The notes: generated by a model from the sequence alone, not told the origin. A stretch of DNA of 64,000 bases from Arenicellales bacterium (GCA_028284225.1 JANQSD010000017.1:1-64000), one strand, 5' to 3'. Counted from the first letter of the stretch, positions 16,488-25,535 are shown. A program made the numbers and translations.

Positions 16488-18566
16488 ATGGCGCACTGGT
16501 TAGATCGGCTATTATCACCACAGTCAATTGCTATTGTCGGCGCATCGGCGCGTGAGGGCAGTCTGGCGACGTCTACTTATCAATTACTCATCTCAACCGG
16601 TTTCTCGGGTAATATTTTTCTTGTTAACCCCAAATATGAACAACTAGTTGATCAGCCTTGTTACGCTTCATTGGCGGATTTACCTCAAGTACCTGATCTA
16701 GTTGTGTTTGTGATTAGTGGATTGGCACTGGAGGCAAGCTTTGAGCAGGCATTGGAATTAGCTGTAGGAGGCGTGGTGATGTACGCCAGTAATCATATTG
16801 AGGAAGAGGCAGAGGTTAATTTACCTGAGCGATTAAAGCAAAAGGCCAAAGCTGCCGGTGTGCCGGTTCTAGGTGGCAACTGCATGGGATTTTATAACTA
16901 CGATAACAATGTTTTTATTAGCTTTGATGTGCCGCCTGAAAAACGCCCCGGAGGGCATATTGCCTTGCTTGCTCACTCCGGTTCAGCGATGACTTATCTG
17001 GCTAATAATGATGCGCGTTTTTGCTATAACTATGTGATTTCCAGTGGTCAGGAAACTAACGCCACAGTAGCCGATTATATGGATTTTTTGCTGCAGCAGT
17101 CTTCAACCAAAGTGATTGCACTGTTTCTGGAGAGTGTCAGGGATGTTGACGGATTTGTAAAAGCACTGAAAAAAGCGCGTAAAAAGAATATTGCTGTTGT
17201 TATCACCAAGCTGGGTCGTACTGAGAAAAGTGCAGCTCTGGCGGTTAGTCATTCCGGAGCAATAGCCGGAAACCATGATGCGTTTATCGCGCTTTGTCAG
17301 CGCTACGGTGCTATTCTCGCCAATGACATCGATGAGCTGATTACTACAGCGATGTTGATCGCAACCTGTGACAGGGTAGAAACGGCTGGGGTTTCCAGTT
17401 TGCTCGACTCCGGTGGCATGCGCGAACAAATGATAGACCTTGCCGATGACTACGGTTTGCATTTCACCGATATTGAGGATGAGACAAAACAAACGATGCG
17501 CCAATACCTGGAACATGGTTTGGTAGCAGATAATCCATTGGATGCCATGGGTGCTTTGGGCCGCAATACGCAGCAGACTTATCTTCAGTGTGGTAAAGCC
17601 TTGCTGGATGACCCGCAAACAGGGCTTTTAACCTATGAGTTTGAGTTTCGTGATGGATTTACGCATTATCCACAAATGTTTGACGTTATTGATGACTTGG
17701 CCCGATATAACAATAAACCATTGATCGTTATCAACAGTTTTGCTTTTGCCAGTTTGACTGAAACAGCAGTAACCATGACACAGCAAGGTATCCCGGTCAT
17801 CAACGGCATTGATCTGGCGTTACGATCTATCAAGAACTTCGTGGATTTTTGTTTGCTGACGAATCAACCAGAAGTAAATTTTGAATCGACTATTGATAAA
17901 GGTAAAGTCAAATACTGGGACCAAAAGCTGCCACTGTCCGCAGCCTTAGAAGAAGCTACGGCATTGCAACTATTACATGACTTTGGCCTTCCTGCCATTC
18001 AGTTTGAAAAAATTGAAAATTTAACAGATGCCCTTAATGCAGCAGCAAGGTTTGGTTATCCGGTTGTTCTGAAAACAGCAGTAACCGGCATCATGCATAA
18101 AACTGAGGCCAAAGGAGTTAAATTGGGGCTTAAAGATGCCGAACAACTTGCCGAAGCTTATGCAGATTTGAATGGCCGGCTTGGACCAGCTATGTTGGTT
18201 ATGCCTATGGCAAAAGACGGTGTGGAAGTGGCGCTGGGGATGAAAAATGATCCGCAGTATGGACCTTTATTGATTGTTTCAGCCGGTGGAATATTAATCG
18301 AATTAATCAAGGATCGTGCTATTGCGCTGGCACCTGTTGATACCCATCAGGCAAGTACAATGCTTGATGAGTTGAAAGTAACTAAGCTATTGAAAGGACT
18401 GAGAGGCCAGCCGGAGATGGATGTGCAGGCATTAGTAGAATTGGTGGTTAAGTTCTCAGATTTGATTGCTAATTTTAGTGACTCAATTGCGGAAGTTGAT
18501 ATGAACCCGGTGTTTGTTCACGAGCACGGATGTACTATCGTTGATGCACTGGTTGTAACAAAGTGA
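16488..18566 (+). CDS. ADP-forming acyl-CoA synthetase (acetate-CoA ligase family)
   Basis: 692 residues. An N-terminal CoA-binding Rossmann domain (LLSPQSIAIVGASAREGSLA, about 8-27), a succinyl-CoA-ligase-like middle part with SGAIAGNHDAF carrying the likely phosphorylated-histidine region (near SHSG), and a C-terminal ATP-grasp domain (FGYPVVLKTAVTGIMHKTE, about 545-563). These enzymes interconvert acyl-CoA plus ADP and Pi with acid plus CoA and ATP. I use the ATG at 16488, preceded by AAGGAT, because the preceding 26 residues of the longer frame look non-coding and overlap the hairpin repeat. Divergent from caiD; it may activate the CaiD substrate, but acid specificity cannot be read from sequence. 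Confidence 0.85.
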   Translation: MAHWLDRLLSPQSIAIVGASAREGSLATSTYQLLISTGFSGNIFLVNPKYEQLVDQPCYASLADLPQVPDLVVFVISGLALEASFEQALELAVGGVVMYASNHIEEEAEVNLPERLKQKAKAAGVPVLGGNCMGFYNYDNNVFISFDVPPEKRPGGHIALLAHSGSAMTYLANNDARFCYNYVISSGQETNATVADYMDFLLQQSSTKVIALFLESVRDVDGFVKALKKARKKNIAVVITKLGRTEKSAALAVSHSGAIAGNHDAFIALCQRYGAILANDIDELITTAMLIATCDRVETAGVSSLLDSGGMREQMIDLADDYGLHFTDIEDETKQTMRQYLEHGLVADNPLDAMGALGRNTQQTYLQCGKALLDDPQTGLLTYEFEFRDGFTHYPQMFDVIDDLARYNNKPLIVINSFAFASLTETAVTMTQQGIPVINGIDLALRSIKNFVDFCLLTNQPEVNFESTIDKGKVKYWDQKLPLSAALEEATALQLLHDFGLPAIQFEKIENLTDALNAAARFGYPVVLKTAVTGIMHKTEAKGVKLGLKDAEQLAEAYADLNGRLGPAMLVMPMAKDGVEVALGMKNDPQYGPLLIVSAGGILIELIKDRAIALAPVDTHQASTMLDELKVTKLLKGLRGQPEMDVQALVELVVKFSDLIANFSDSIAEVDMNPVFVHEHGCTIVDALVVTK

Positions 18567-18663
18567 AAGCAATAGAAGGCATCGATGACAAAGCAGTAGT
18601 GGATCCGCAGACTAGAGTTTATAGTATCGAAGGTTGCGAATGGTCGATGCTTCGATTTAGCTT

Positions 18664-19329
18664 TTAAGCATTGAAAAAGTGTTGGGTTTTTTCCTTAAGT
18701 TCCTGCTTAGAGGTGATACTCATGTCCAGGTCATTGATAATTCCGTTTTCTAAACTGTAAATCCAGGCATTAACACTTAGCTCTGCTCCCTCACGCCAGG
18801 CACGCTGTACGACTGTGGTATTGCAAACGTTAATTACCTGCTCAATGACGTTAAGTTCGCAGACTCGATTATGTAAATCGTCATCCGCTAATGCGCTTAA
18901 CTCATCAGCGTGATTGCGAACCACATCCTTGATATGGCGCAACCAATTATCAATAAGGCCATGTTCACCGTCACCTATGGCTGCTTTAATGCCGCCACAG
19001 CCATAATGGCCACAAACAATAATATGTTTAACTTTCAATACCTCGACAGCATATTGAATGACCGAAAGACAGTTTAAGTCGGTATGTACAACCACATTGG
19101 CTATATTTCGATGCACAAAGATTTCACCGGGCATAATGTCTATGATTTGGTTGGCAGGTACGCGGCTATCAGAACAGCCTATCCATAAATATTCTGGGGC
19201 CTGTTGTTTAGATAGTGTGGCAAAAAAGTCAGGATTTTTTTGTTTGATTTTTTCTGCCCAGGCAAGGTTGCTTTCGATTAAGTGTTTGGGTGTTTTCAAT
19301 GTTAAAAATCTACAGATGGCTTGAATCAT
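18664..19329 (-). CDS. can: Beta-class carbonic anhydrase
   Basis: 221 residues of the beta class, interconverting CO2 and bicarbonate. Zinc and active-site residues are Cys52 and Asp54 in GCSDSR, and His108 and Cys111 in CGHYGCGG. The length fits the E. coli Can branch (about 220). It is convergent with the acyl-CoA synthetase gene and divergent from the small membrane protein gene, so it is probably monocistronic. Confidence 0.93.
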   Translation of the reverse strand: MIQAICRFLTLKTPKHLIESNLAWAEKIKQKNPDFFATLSKQQAPEYLWIGCSDSRVPANQIIDIMPGEIFVHRNIANVVVHTDLNCLSVIQYAVEVLKVKHIIVCGHYGCGGIKAAIGDGEHGLIDNWLRHIKDVVRNHADELSALADDDLHNRVCELNVIEQVINVCNTTVVQRAWREGAELSVNAWIYSLENGIINDLDMSITSKQELKEKTQHFFNA

Positions 19330-19417
19330 TTATACCAAAACTCGTTGCTGATGCAAATCAATAAACTGTATTAAGGTAAAATTGATCATACGAAATCTAT
19401 TTATAAGGGAATAATCC

Positions 19418-19747
19418 ATGTTGCCGATGGGAACCATTATGGCTTGTAGTATGTTCTTAGGACTTATATTGGCCGTATTTGAAAACTTGCCTGCACCAAT
19501 TCGAAAACCCTTAGGTGTCGTGGTGCTGGCAGCAGGACTTTGGAATGTTTGCTGGTATGCGGTTCAGCATTTAACCGAGTTCTGGGGGCAGGCAGCACTG
19601 ATTTCCGGAGTATTGATGATTATCACTGCGTTTTACATTATAAATCCAAGCCGGCTGCCCGGTGTTTTGCTAAAGCTTAAACCTTTGGTTTTGTTATTAT
19701 TACTTGGCTGTGGTTTGCTGTATGGGATTACGATTTATCGTTTGTAA
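19418..19747 (+). CDS. Small membrane protein of unknown function
   Basis: 109 residues with three or four predicted membrane helices (about 4-24, 30-48, 57-76 and 84-106) and very few charged residues. A clear AAGGGA ribosome-binding site lies about 10 nt before the ATG. I do not recognise a family. It lies between carbonic anhydrase (divergent) and a sulfotransferase gene (convergent, 7 bp apart), so neighbours give little hint. Confidence 0.6.
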   Translation: MLPMGTIMACSMFLGLILAVFENLPAPIRKPLGVVVLAAGLWNVCWYAVQHLTEFWGQAALISGVLMIITAFYIINPSRLPGVLLKLKPLVLLLLLGCGLLYGITIYRL

Positions 19748-19754
19748 TTTTACC

Positions 19755-20543
19755 CTAGTGGGCCTGTGAGAACGCCTCCTGATCCGGCTTGATTCGATGT
19801 GCATGCAAATGTTGGTAATGAGGTAGAAATTCATCATAGAATTGCTGCATATTAGGCGGTAAATCCCCAATATTTATAACTTTGCTTTTTTGAGGTTTTA
19901 GCCCATCAGAGTTTTTAAGTGATTCGTGCCAGATGCTATCATTGTCGTCATACCATAACACTTCACTGCGTTCACCGGGTTTCCAGCTCAACGCATCCGC
20001 TATAAATGGTATGCCGATTGAACGACAATAAATTTCCACCATAGCGTGTGGGTCCTGTAATAAATCATCGCTGTCAATCACTATGGGTGCTTGCCCATAT
20101 TTATCTGCCAGTATATCGAAAAGTTGCCGTTGTTCTGCAAACCCAATTTCTTTGGAGGTAAAGCCCTCGTGATCTCCTGCTTTGTCATAACTTCGTTGCA
20201 ACGATGATAGTACTTTGGCTGGATCGCGTATCAAAAAACTGTGTTGAAAATGATTAAGAAACTCGTCGTTCCATAGGTGCTCCACATTTTGCGGCATGTC
20301 TTTGGAAAACACAGGGCGGTTTTTCGCTGCGTTTAGAATTTTTTCAAGCACACTGGCATAACTGATGCCTGGTTTGCGTGGACTATCAGCTGTCAGTCTG
20401 GGCGCACGAGCGTCGTCGCCAAAATACCAGGCTTCACCAAACGGCTCGTGGAAACACGCCATATCTCCACGCATGCGCATCATCCATTCAAACGCCGTGG
20501 AGGTCGATCTAGGTGTAGCCCAAAGTACGTAGATATTATGCAT
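19755..20543 (-). CDS. Sulfotransferase-like protein (1)
   Basis: 262 residues. The N-terminal VLWATPRSTSTAFEWMM (7-23) is a P-loop-like motif matching the 5'-phosphosulfate-binding loop of PAPS-dependent sulfotransferases, and FLIRDPAKVLSSLQRSY (about 102-118) resembles the 3'-phosphate-binding motif. Such small soluble proteins are annotated as sulfotransferases, but substrates are seldom known. It shares about a third of its motif positions with the second copy at 25568-26341. It is divergent from a LysR gene, and two palindromic operators lie in the 100-bp gap, so control by that regulator is likely. Confidence 0.75.
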   Translation of the reverse strand: MHNIYVLWATPRSTSTAFEWMMRMRGDMACFHEPFGEAWYFGDDARAPRLTADSPRKPGISYASVLEKILNAAKNRPVFSKDMPQNVEHLWNDEFLNHFQHSFLIRDPAKVLSSLQRSYDKAGDHEGFTSKEIGFAEQRQLFDILADKYGQAPIVIDSDDLLQDPHAMVEIYCRSIGIPFIADALSWKPGERSEVLWYDDNDSIWHESLKNSDGLKPQKSKVINIGDLPPNMQQFYDEFLPHYQHLHAHRIKPDQEAFSQAH

Positions 20544-20564
20544 CTAAGATCTCTATAGTGTTCT

Positions 20565-20587
20565 ATCAATATAGATATCATATTGAT
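20565..20587. promoter_or_regulatory. Inverted-repeat operator, site 1
   Basis: ATCAATAT (20565-20572) and ATATTGAT (20580-20587) form a perfect inverted repeat with a 7-bp spacer. The same half-sites recur in site 2 at 20627-20644. It lies 22 bp upstream of the sulfotransferase start, where a LysR activator or repressor would contact it. Confidence 0.6.
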
Positions 20588-20626
20588 TTAATTGTGTTGT
20601 GTATATTGCTATTTTCCTGCTATTGT

Positions 20627-20644
20627 TATATCAATATTGATATA
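20627..20644. promoter_or_regulatory. 18-bp palindromic operator at the LysR start codon
   Basis: TATATCAATATTGATATA is a perfect 18-bp palindrome whose last base is the A of the LysR ATG. It consists of the same ATCAATAT/ATATTGAT half-sites as site 1, here without spacer. Its place over the start is suited to autorepression. Confidence 0.6.
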
Positions 20645-21546
20645 TGAAATATAGACTTCCCAGCACCAGTGCATTAGTTGCATTTGAAGCTGCCGCCAGA
20701 CATTGTAACTTCAGCCGTGCAGCAGAAGAATTACATACTTCACAATCAGCCATAAGCCGCCATATTGCCGAGCTTGAGTCAAGGCTCGGGTTAGCATTGT
20801 TTCGGCGTTTTAAGCGTAAACTCAGTCTGACAGACCAAGGAGATCAATATTATCGTGCGGTAGTGACTAGCCTGGATACCATCAGTGCGACGACCAGGGC
20901 GATTTCCAATGCGCCAAAGTCTGATCTATTAACAATCGCTTGTACCCACGAGATTTCACATTTGTTTTTAATGCCGCGATACGAGGACCTACAACAAGCG
21001 ATAGGTGAAAATATTGTCATACGCATTATGACTTATGAATACGAAACATATAGTGATAATCTGGACTCAAGCATTGATATACGGTTTACGTATCAACCGC
21101 AAAAACCGAATTCAAACACTTGCGTTGTAGTCTTGCCAGAGGCTGTTGTTCCGGTTTGTTCACCCGGATTTTTACAAGCACATAAAAATATCCTGAAGAC
21201 AGATGCAGCCAATTGGTCAACCTTGCCATTTTTGCTTAATACGCGTAAAAATTTCGGTTGGGCAACCTGGGATGAATGGTTTGAATATATCGGTGCACAG
21301 TTAAAGCCGGATTATGTGGCGTTCTACAACTATATTTATTTGCTCGAAGCCGCAACAGCCGGCAAAGGACTGGCTCTGGGCTGGAAAGGCTTGATTGAAA
21401 GGTATTTAAATTCAGGTGCTCTGGTTACTTTGGCTGATCAGTATGCGGAATTTGATCGAGCGCTTTATGCTGAATTAACTCAGCAAGGGGAACAGATGGA
21501 CATTGCAGCTAAATGTTTAGAGTTTTTTAAAAAGACCCAGATTTAA
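20644..21546 (+). CDS. LysR-family transcriptional regulator (GcvA-like)
   Basis: 300 residues. The winged helix-turn-helix occupies about 6-65 (ALVAFEAAARHCNFSRAAEE, TSQSAISRHIAELESRLGLALFRR) and the rest is the periplasmic-binding-like effector domain. It resembles the GcvA subgroup, which often controls neighbouring divergent genes. The ATG at 20644 directly follows the palindrome TATATCAATATTGATAT, so no conventional ribosome-binding site is visible. The likely targets are itself and the divergent sulfotransferase gene. Effector unknown. Confidence 0.85.
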   Translation: MKYRLPSTSALVAFEAAARHCNFSRAAEELHTSQSAISRHIAELESRLGLALFRRFKRKLSLTDQGDQYYRAVVTSLDTISATTRAISNAPKSDLLTIACTHEISHLFLMPRYEDLQQAIGENIVIRIMTYEYETYSDNLDSSIDIRFTYQPQKPNSNTCVVVLPEAVVPVCSPGFLQAHKNILKTDAANWSTLPFLLNTRKNFGWATWDEWFEYIGAQLKPDYVAFYNYIYLLEAATAGKGLALGWKGLIERYLNSGALVTLADQYAEFDRALYAELTQQGEQMDIAAKCLEFFKKTQI

Positions 21547-21576
21547 TTTGTGGTCTTTTGCAGAGCTGGTTTATCT

Positions 21577-21745
21577 GAAAATGAAACGGGCATTAGTAAA
21601 GAACCCCACCTAGCCTCCCCTGATAGGGGAGGAATGTTCTCTCCCTTTCAGGGGTATTGGCAATGATTCAGAGTTTAGCAATCCAGATCAACTCTAATCT
21701 CATTAACCAGGAAATGAAACCGGCATTTATATAAGAACCTCACCT
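21577..21745. repeat. Dispersed palindromic repeat, related to 1-505
   Basis: Contains CCTCCCCTGATAGGGGAGGA (21615-21634), the same hairpin as at 3-22, then sequence related to 220-300 (GCAATGATTCAGAGT). It is bracketed by two versions of AAATGAAAC-GGCATT...AAGAACC-CACC at 21580 and 21713, like the AAGTGAAAAGGGCTTTAAG at 103. It fills the gap between the LysR gene and the GFA gene; no gene is visible in it. Confidence 0.65.
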
Positions 21746-21750
21746 GTTAG

Positions 21751-22158
21751 TCAGAACCACAGTTCTTCATCTTCATTAAGCTGAGTTATGTTGTCCGTTA
21801 TCTTATGCCAACCTGCTTTTTCGGTTGTGAAAATATGAACTTCGGGTCGCTTCACCGGGTCATCGTCAAGTGTACCCAGGCGTATATAAACAGTATTTGC
21901 ATGCCTACGATGACTATAAATCGGTGAGCCACAATGACTACAAAAGTAGCGATCTTTACCCTCAGAGGATTGATAGGCTTTTAAATAATTCTTGCCCGTA
22001 GTTATTTTGAATTCATCAATATTAACGGCAGCACTTGTCGCGAAAGCGCTACCGCTGGCTTTCTGACATTGCTTGCAGTGGCAGTAATTTATACCGACTA
22101 TATTACCACTAATTCGATAGCTGATTTTTCCACATAAGCAACCGCCTTTCATAACCAT
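21751..22158 (-). CDS. GFA/CENP-V family zinc protein
   Basis: 135 residues with the paired zinc sites of the family: GGCLCGKISY (5-14), INYCHCKQCQKASGS (about 24-38) and YFCSHCGSPIYSH (about 71-83). The family is named after a glutathione-dependent formaldehyde-activating enzyme, but most small members are uncharacterised. It starts 2 bp after the homocysteine-methyltransferase-like gene, so they are co-translated. In a region full of oxidative demethylases a role with formaldehyde is attractive, but unproven. Confidence 0.8.
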   Translation of the reverse strand: MVMKGGCLCGKISYRISGNIVGINYCHCKQCQKASGSAFATSAAVNIDEFKITTGKNYLKAYQSSEGKDRYFCSHCGSPIYSHRRHANTVYIRLGTLDDDPVKRPEVHIFTTEKAGWHKITDNITQLNEDEELWF

Positions 22159-22160
22159 TT

Positions 22161-23042
22161 CTATGTTTTGAACCTACGCGTGAGCTCGGCAATATGGGCC
22201 GGCCCAACTTCACAGCAGCCACCGACTATCGAGGCACCATGATTAACCCAGTTGTCGGCAAAATCGGCATAAATGTCCGGGTTCAAATCAGCTCTTTTTT
22301 CCAGCGAAGAAACACTTGTTACAGTATTGGAATTTTTAAATATATCGGTAATTTTAGTAAAACCGTTTGCGTAAGCGCCAACCGGTGTGTGGTCATTGGC
22401 TAACAAAGGTATTGCTCGATTTACCGCCTCAGGCAAAGAGCAGTTGACCAATAAAGCGGCGGGTTTTAATTTTTCGACTAATGGCAAAATATCAGTTACA
22501 GGTTCATCTGAGCGAAGTTTAGTGCCATCATCATCCTGCACGGAGATAGCCAGCCAAACAGGCTTGTTGATGGTTTGCGCTCCTATTATTGCGCCATGGG
22601 CCTGACTCACTGAGGACATTGTTTCGCAAATCAATAAATCCACAAACGGTTCATGCAATCGGGCAATTTCAGCATAAATCTCTGCTGCCTGTTCTACCGA
22701 TGGAGCAAGATCTGGTCGATAGGAACGGGTGGTTGGGCCCAAAGAGCCGGCTACCAAGCCGCTGCCGTATTGTTCCCGTGCCTTAACGGCTATTTCACAT
22801 GCGCGGATGTGTAGCTTGTTAAATTGATCTTCGACATCAAAAGGAGCCAGGCGATCTCGATGAATAGGGTAAGTACAAGTGGTTGCGATATCAGCCCCGG
22901 CTTTAAAATAATCAGCATGGACGCCTTGCACTAAGTCTGGTGAATCCATTAACAGCTCTGTTGACCATAACCCTGTAGGTTTAATGTTAGAGCGAGCCAG
23001 AAGTTCCTGACCCATGCCGCCGTCCAGTATTGTAATTACCAT
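22161..23042 (-). CDS. Homocysteine S-methyltransferase-family protein
   Basis: 293 residues, a TIM-barrel methyltransferase. The three zinc-binding cysteines are present: Cys201 in LLVNCSLPEA, and Cys276-Cys277 in GGCCEVGPAHI. The N-terminal LDGGMGQELL is typical. Members move methyl groups from betaine, S-methylmethionine or S-adenosylmethionine to homocysteine; betaine would fit the neighbours. I use the ATG at 23042 because LDGGMG should lie near the N-terminus; the longer frame overlaps the preceding gene. The gap to the 470-residue gene upstream is 16 bp and to the GFA gene 2 bp. Confidence 0.8.
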   Translation of the reverse strand: MVITILDGGMGQELLARSNIKPTGLWSTELLMDSPDLVQGVHADYFKAGADIATTCTYPIHRDRLAPFDVEDQFNKLHIRACEIAVKAREQYGSGLVAGSLGPTTRSYRPDLAPSVEQAAEIYAEIARLHEPFVDLLICETMSSVSQAHGAIIGAQTINKPVWLAISVQDDDGTKLRSDEPVTDILPLVEKLKPAALLVNCSLPEAVNRAIPLLANDHTPVGAYANGFTKITDIFKNSNTVTSVSSLEKRADLNPDIYADFADNWVNHGASIVGGCCEVGPAHIAELTRRFKT

Positions 23043-23058
23043 GTTGATATTGCGTGCT

Positions 23059-24471
23059 TTAGTCCCGATAGCCAAAAAATTTGTTTTCAATAATTTCTTC
23101 AGCTACACCTTCAGGCAGGCTCTGCTCCCATTCGCCGCGCCCGTTGGGAAGCTGTTTCAAGACTTCGCGGGAGAAAATTGTGAATAGATCTTTGTCGCTG
23201 GTTTCTATGCCAAAAATAAAATTATTCTCTAACAAATGGCGATAAAGCAATCGAAGATGATCCTGTACTTTTACAGTAGTGAAATCACAGATTTCACCAG
23301 TATCATCAATTTCCGGATAAACAAAAAGGCGAGTATGATCGGGGAATAGTTTGCCAAAGCCTTCAAGGATGCCTCCTTCCACTCCTTTATAACTTTTTTC
23401 ATCAAATATTTGTTTAATATTAATGATCCCGAGTACGATACCGATTTGCATTTTAGTAAATTGGCGGAAATAAGCGCGTAATGAAAAATACCGGGTATGG
23501 TCAGAAATCATGACACTATAACCTAGTGTATTCAGCAAGTGCACTCTAGCAATAATATCGTCCTCCGGTACCATCAGGTCATTACCACGTATATCATTCA
23601 GTGATATCTCAGCTAATGCAATGGTATTGTCACGGCTGACATCATCCAGTTTCTCAAACGCTTTCAAGCCTTGTTCAATCATATCAACATTAAGTTTGGT
23701 TACAGGCCTGAAAGAACCGCGTATGGTCAGCACATTTTTCTTGTAAAGCATGTCTGCAGGAATAATGACTGAACCATCGGGTTTAAACATAACTGCGCGG
23801 GTTTTCCAACTGCGAATCAAATGCAGATTTATCCCGCGGTTATCAACATCCTCAAAATACGGTCCATAAAACTCAATCGAGTCGACTTCAATTCGGTCCT
23901 GTTCGATATTATCGGTAAGTGAGTCAATAATGGTTTTGGGATTCTCGAAGTAGTAGTAAGCGGCATAAATCAGATTAACCCCAAATTTACCCAGCGCATC
24001 CTGTTGCATCTCGGCGTTTTTATCGCGCATGCGTACATGTACAACAATTTCAGATGGTTCCGCACGCGGATACATCTGTACTTTAATACCGCACCAGGCA
24101 TGACATTCGTTGTCACGGTTAAAACTTTTGGCGGCTACCGTTGTGGCATAGGCGAAATATCGCGACGCTCGGGAACGACTGTCGCCAACACGTTCTAAAA
24201 CCAGATCGAATTCTTTGTCCAACATGGCTTTAACTCGAGCCTGACTGACATAACGGCCACCTTCTTGAACACCATAGATTGAATCTGAAAATTTCATGTC
24301 ATAGGCAGAGATGGTTTTGGCGATTGTTCCTGCTGCTGCGCCGGCAAGGAAGAATTGCCGGGCGACTTCCTGGCCTGCGCCAATTTCCGCTATAGTGCCG
24401 TATTTTTTTTCGTCAAGATTAATGCGCAATGCTTTTTCAAGGATACTGCGACTGCTTACATTTTTGTCCAT
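23059..24471 (-). CDS. Conserved protein of unknown function (470 aa)
   Basis: 470 residues, soluble, no signal peptide. A glycine-rich N-terminal part (TIAEIGAGQEVARQFFLAGAAAGTIAKTIS, about 24-53, given here as two halves: TIAEIGAGQEVARQF and FLAGAAAGTIAKTIS) looks like a nucleotide- or cofactor-binding loop, and the C-terminal half has many acidic and aromatic residues. I recall close relatives in many proteobacteria carrying contradictory labels (adenylyltransferase, TonB receptor), neither supported here: there is no HxGH motif and no beta-barrel signature. It heads the unit that continues with the homocysteine-methyltransferase-like and GFA genes. Function unknown. Confidence 0.75.
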   Translation of the reverse strand: MDKNVSSRSILEKALRINLDEKKYGTIAEIGAGQEVARQFFLAGAAAGTIAKTISAYDMKFSDSIYGVQEGGRYVSQARVKAMLDKEFDLVLERVGDSRSRASRYFAYATTVAAKSFNRDNECHAWCGIKVQMYPRAEPSEIVVHVRMRDKNAEMQQDALGKFGVNLIYAAYYYFENPKTIIDSLTDNIEQDRIEVDSIEFYGPYFEDVDNRGINLHLIRSWKTRAVMFKPDGSVIIPADMLYKKNVLTIRGSFRPVTKLNVDMIEQGLKAFEKLDDVSRDNTIALAEISLNDIRGNDLMVPEDDIIARVHLLNTLGYSVMISDHTRYFSLRAYFRQFTKMQIGIVLGIINIKQIFDEKSYKGVEGGILEGFGKLFPDHTRLFVYPEIDDTGEICDFTTVKVQDHLRLLYRHLLENNFIFGIETSDKDLFTIFSREVLKQLPNGRGEWEQSLPEGVAEEIIENKFFGYRD

Positions 24472-24542
24472 CTAAATTCTCTGTATTAGGTGAGTTGGAT
24501 TATTCTAGGGTTTGTTGATGATTGTAGCAACGTCAACAAGCC

Positions 24543-25502
24543 CTAGTCGAACCGAATTGTATTTTCGGGTAAAAATTTTAGTTTGCTTAGCAATCGTTTT
24601 TTAAGCTGCTGTTGTGTTACTGAAGCAAACTCAGCCGGTAAATCGCCTAATTCATCTTTACGGCTGACCAATGTCAGCTTGCGCTTAAGGCTGGCAAAGG
24701 GCAGTGGGTATATTGATAATTTCATGCCTTCGATGATGCCATCGAGCAACAGGGTGGGGCTGAGAATAGCAAAGCCCTGGCCTGATTCCACCGTGGCCAT
24801 CAGCATGGTAGTACGATCTACTTCAATTTCACGAGTAAGTTCCACATTGACTCGTCTAAGATGCTGGCTGATCAGTCTGCCGACAGGTGTAGCAGAAGAA
24901 AAACGTATCAACGGTAATTCACTGATGATTTGATGAATAGTTTTGGGTTGTGGTTGATTTGGAGGCAATACAAGTAGAAAGTTTTCCGTCAAAATAGTGT
25001 GGCGTTCCAGCGAGTCAATATCGTAATAAGCATCTGAAGTGATTAATAAATCCACATCACGTCGATGCAACAATTTCTGCTGGGCATTCGAAAACTCAGC
25101 TTGCACACTGACCTCTTGAATTGAAAATTGCTTTCTCGCCAGTTCAATCAAGGCAGGCGTTAAAGTGGTGGCAATTGAGGGCAGCAAGGCAATTCTAAGT
25201 ACAGGCGTAATCGTACCGCCTAAACGCCTGACTTCAGTTTTTAATTCATCCAATTCAGAGAAAATTCGCTGACTACGTTGATGCAAGGCAATACCTGCTA
25301 GAGTAATTCTGATTGGCCTGACTGATCGATCCACTAATTCGGCGTTGAGTGCTTGCTCAAGGCTGTGTATATGTTGTGAGGCCGCGGACTGAGTAATGCC
25401 CAGGAGTTTTGCAGCCTGAGTGATATGACGAGATTCCACTACTGCGCTGAATACTTCCATCGCCCGGAATAAATTGAAATCAAATTCTTTGGAAGCCGGC
25501 AT
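24543..25502 (-). CDS. LysR-family transcriptional regulator
   Basis: 319 residues. Helix-turn-helix at about 10-68 (AMEVFSAVVESRHITQAAKL, GITQSAASQHIHSLEQALNAEL), then an effector domain from about 95. It lies on the same strand as the unknown 470-residue gene 71 bp downstream and the sulfotransferase gene 65 bp upstream. A perfect inverted repeat at 25513-25533, 11 bp before its start, is the likely autoregulatory site. Effector unknown. Confidence 0.85.
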   Translation of the reverse strand: MPASKEFDFNLFRAMEVFSAVVESRHITQAAKLLGITQSAASQHIHSLEQALNAELVDRSVRPIRITLAGIALHQRSQRIFSELDELKTEVRRLGGTITPVLRIALLPSIATTLTPALIELARKQFSIQEVSVQAEFSNAQQKLLHRRDVDLLITSDAYYDIDSLERHTILTENFLLVLPPNQPQPKTIHQIISELPLIRFSSATPVGRLISQHLRRVNVELTREIEVDRTTMLMATVESGQGFAILSPTLLLDGIIEGMKLSIYPLPFASLKRKLTLVSRKDELGDLPAEFASVTQQQLKKRLLSKLKFLPENTIRFD

Positions 25503-25512
25503 AAGAAACCTA

Positions 25513-25533
25513 ATTATTAGTTAAACTAATAAT
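25513..25533. promoter_or_regulatory. 21-bp inverted-repeat operator before the LysR gene
   Basis: ATTATTAGTT (25513-25522) and AACTAATAAT (25524-25533) are perfect complements around one central A. This is the size and symmetry of a LysR recognition site and it lies immediately upstream of the LysR start. Confidence 0.6.
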
Positions 25534-25535
25534 AA

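Noticed and set aside
23059..24471. Nicotinate-nucleotide adenylyltransferase or TonB-dependent receptor
   Set aside because: No nucleotidyltransferase HxGH motif, no signal peptide, TonB box or beta-barrel pattern.
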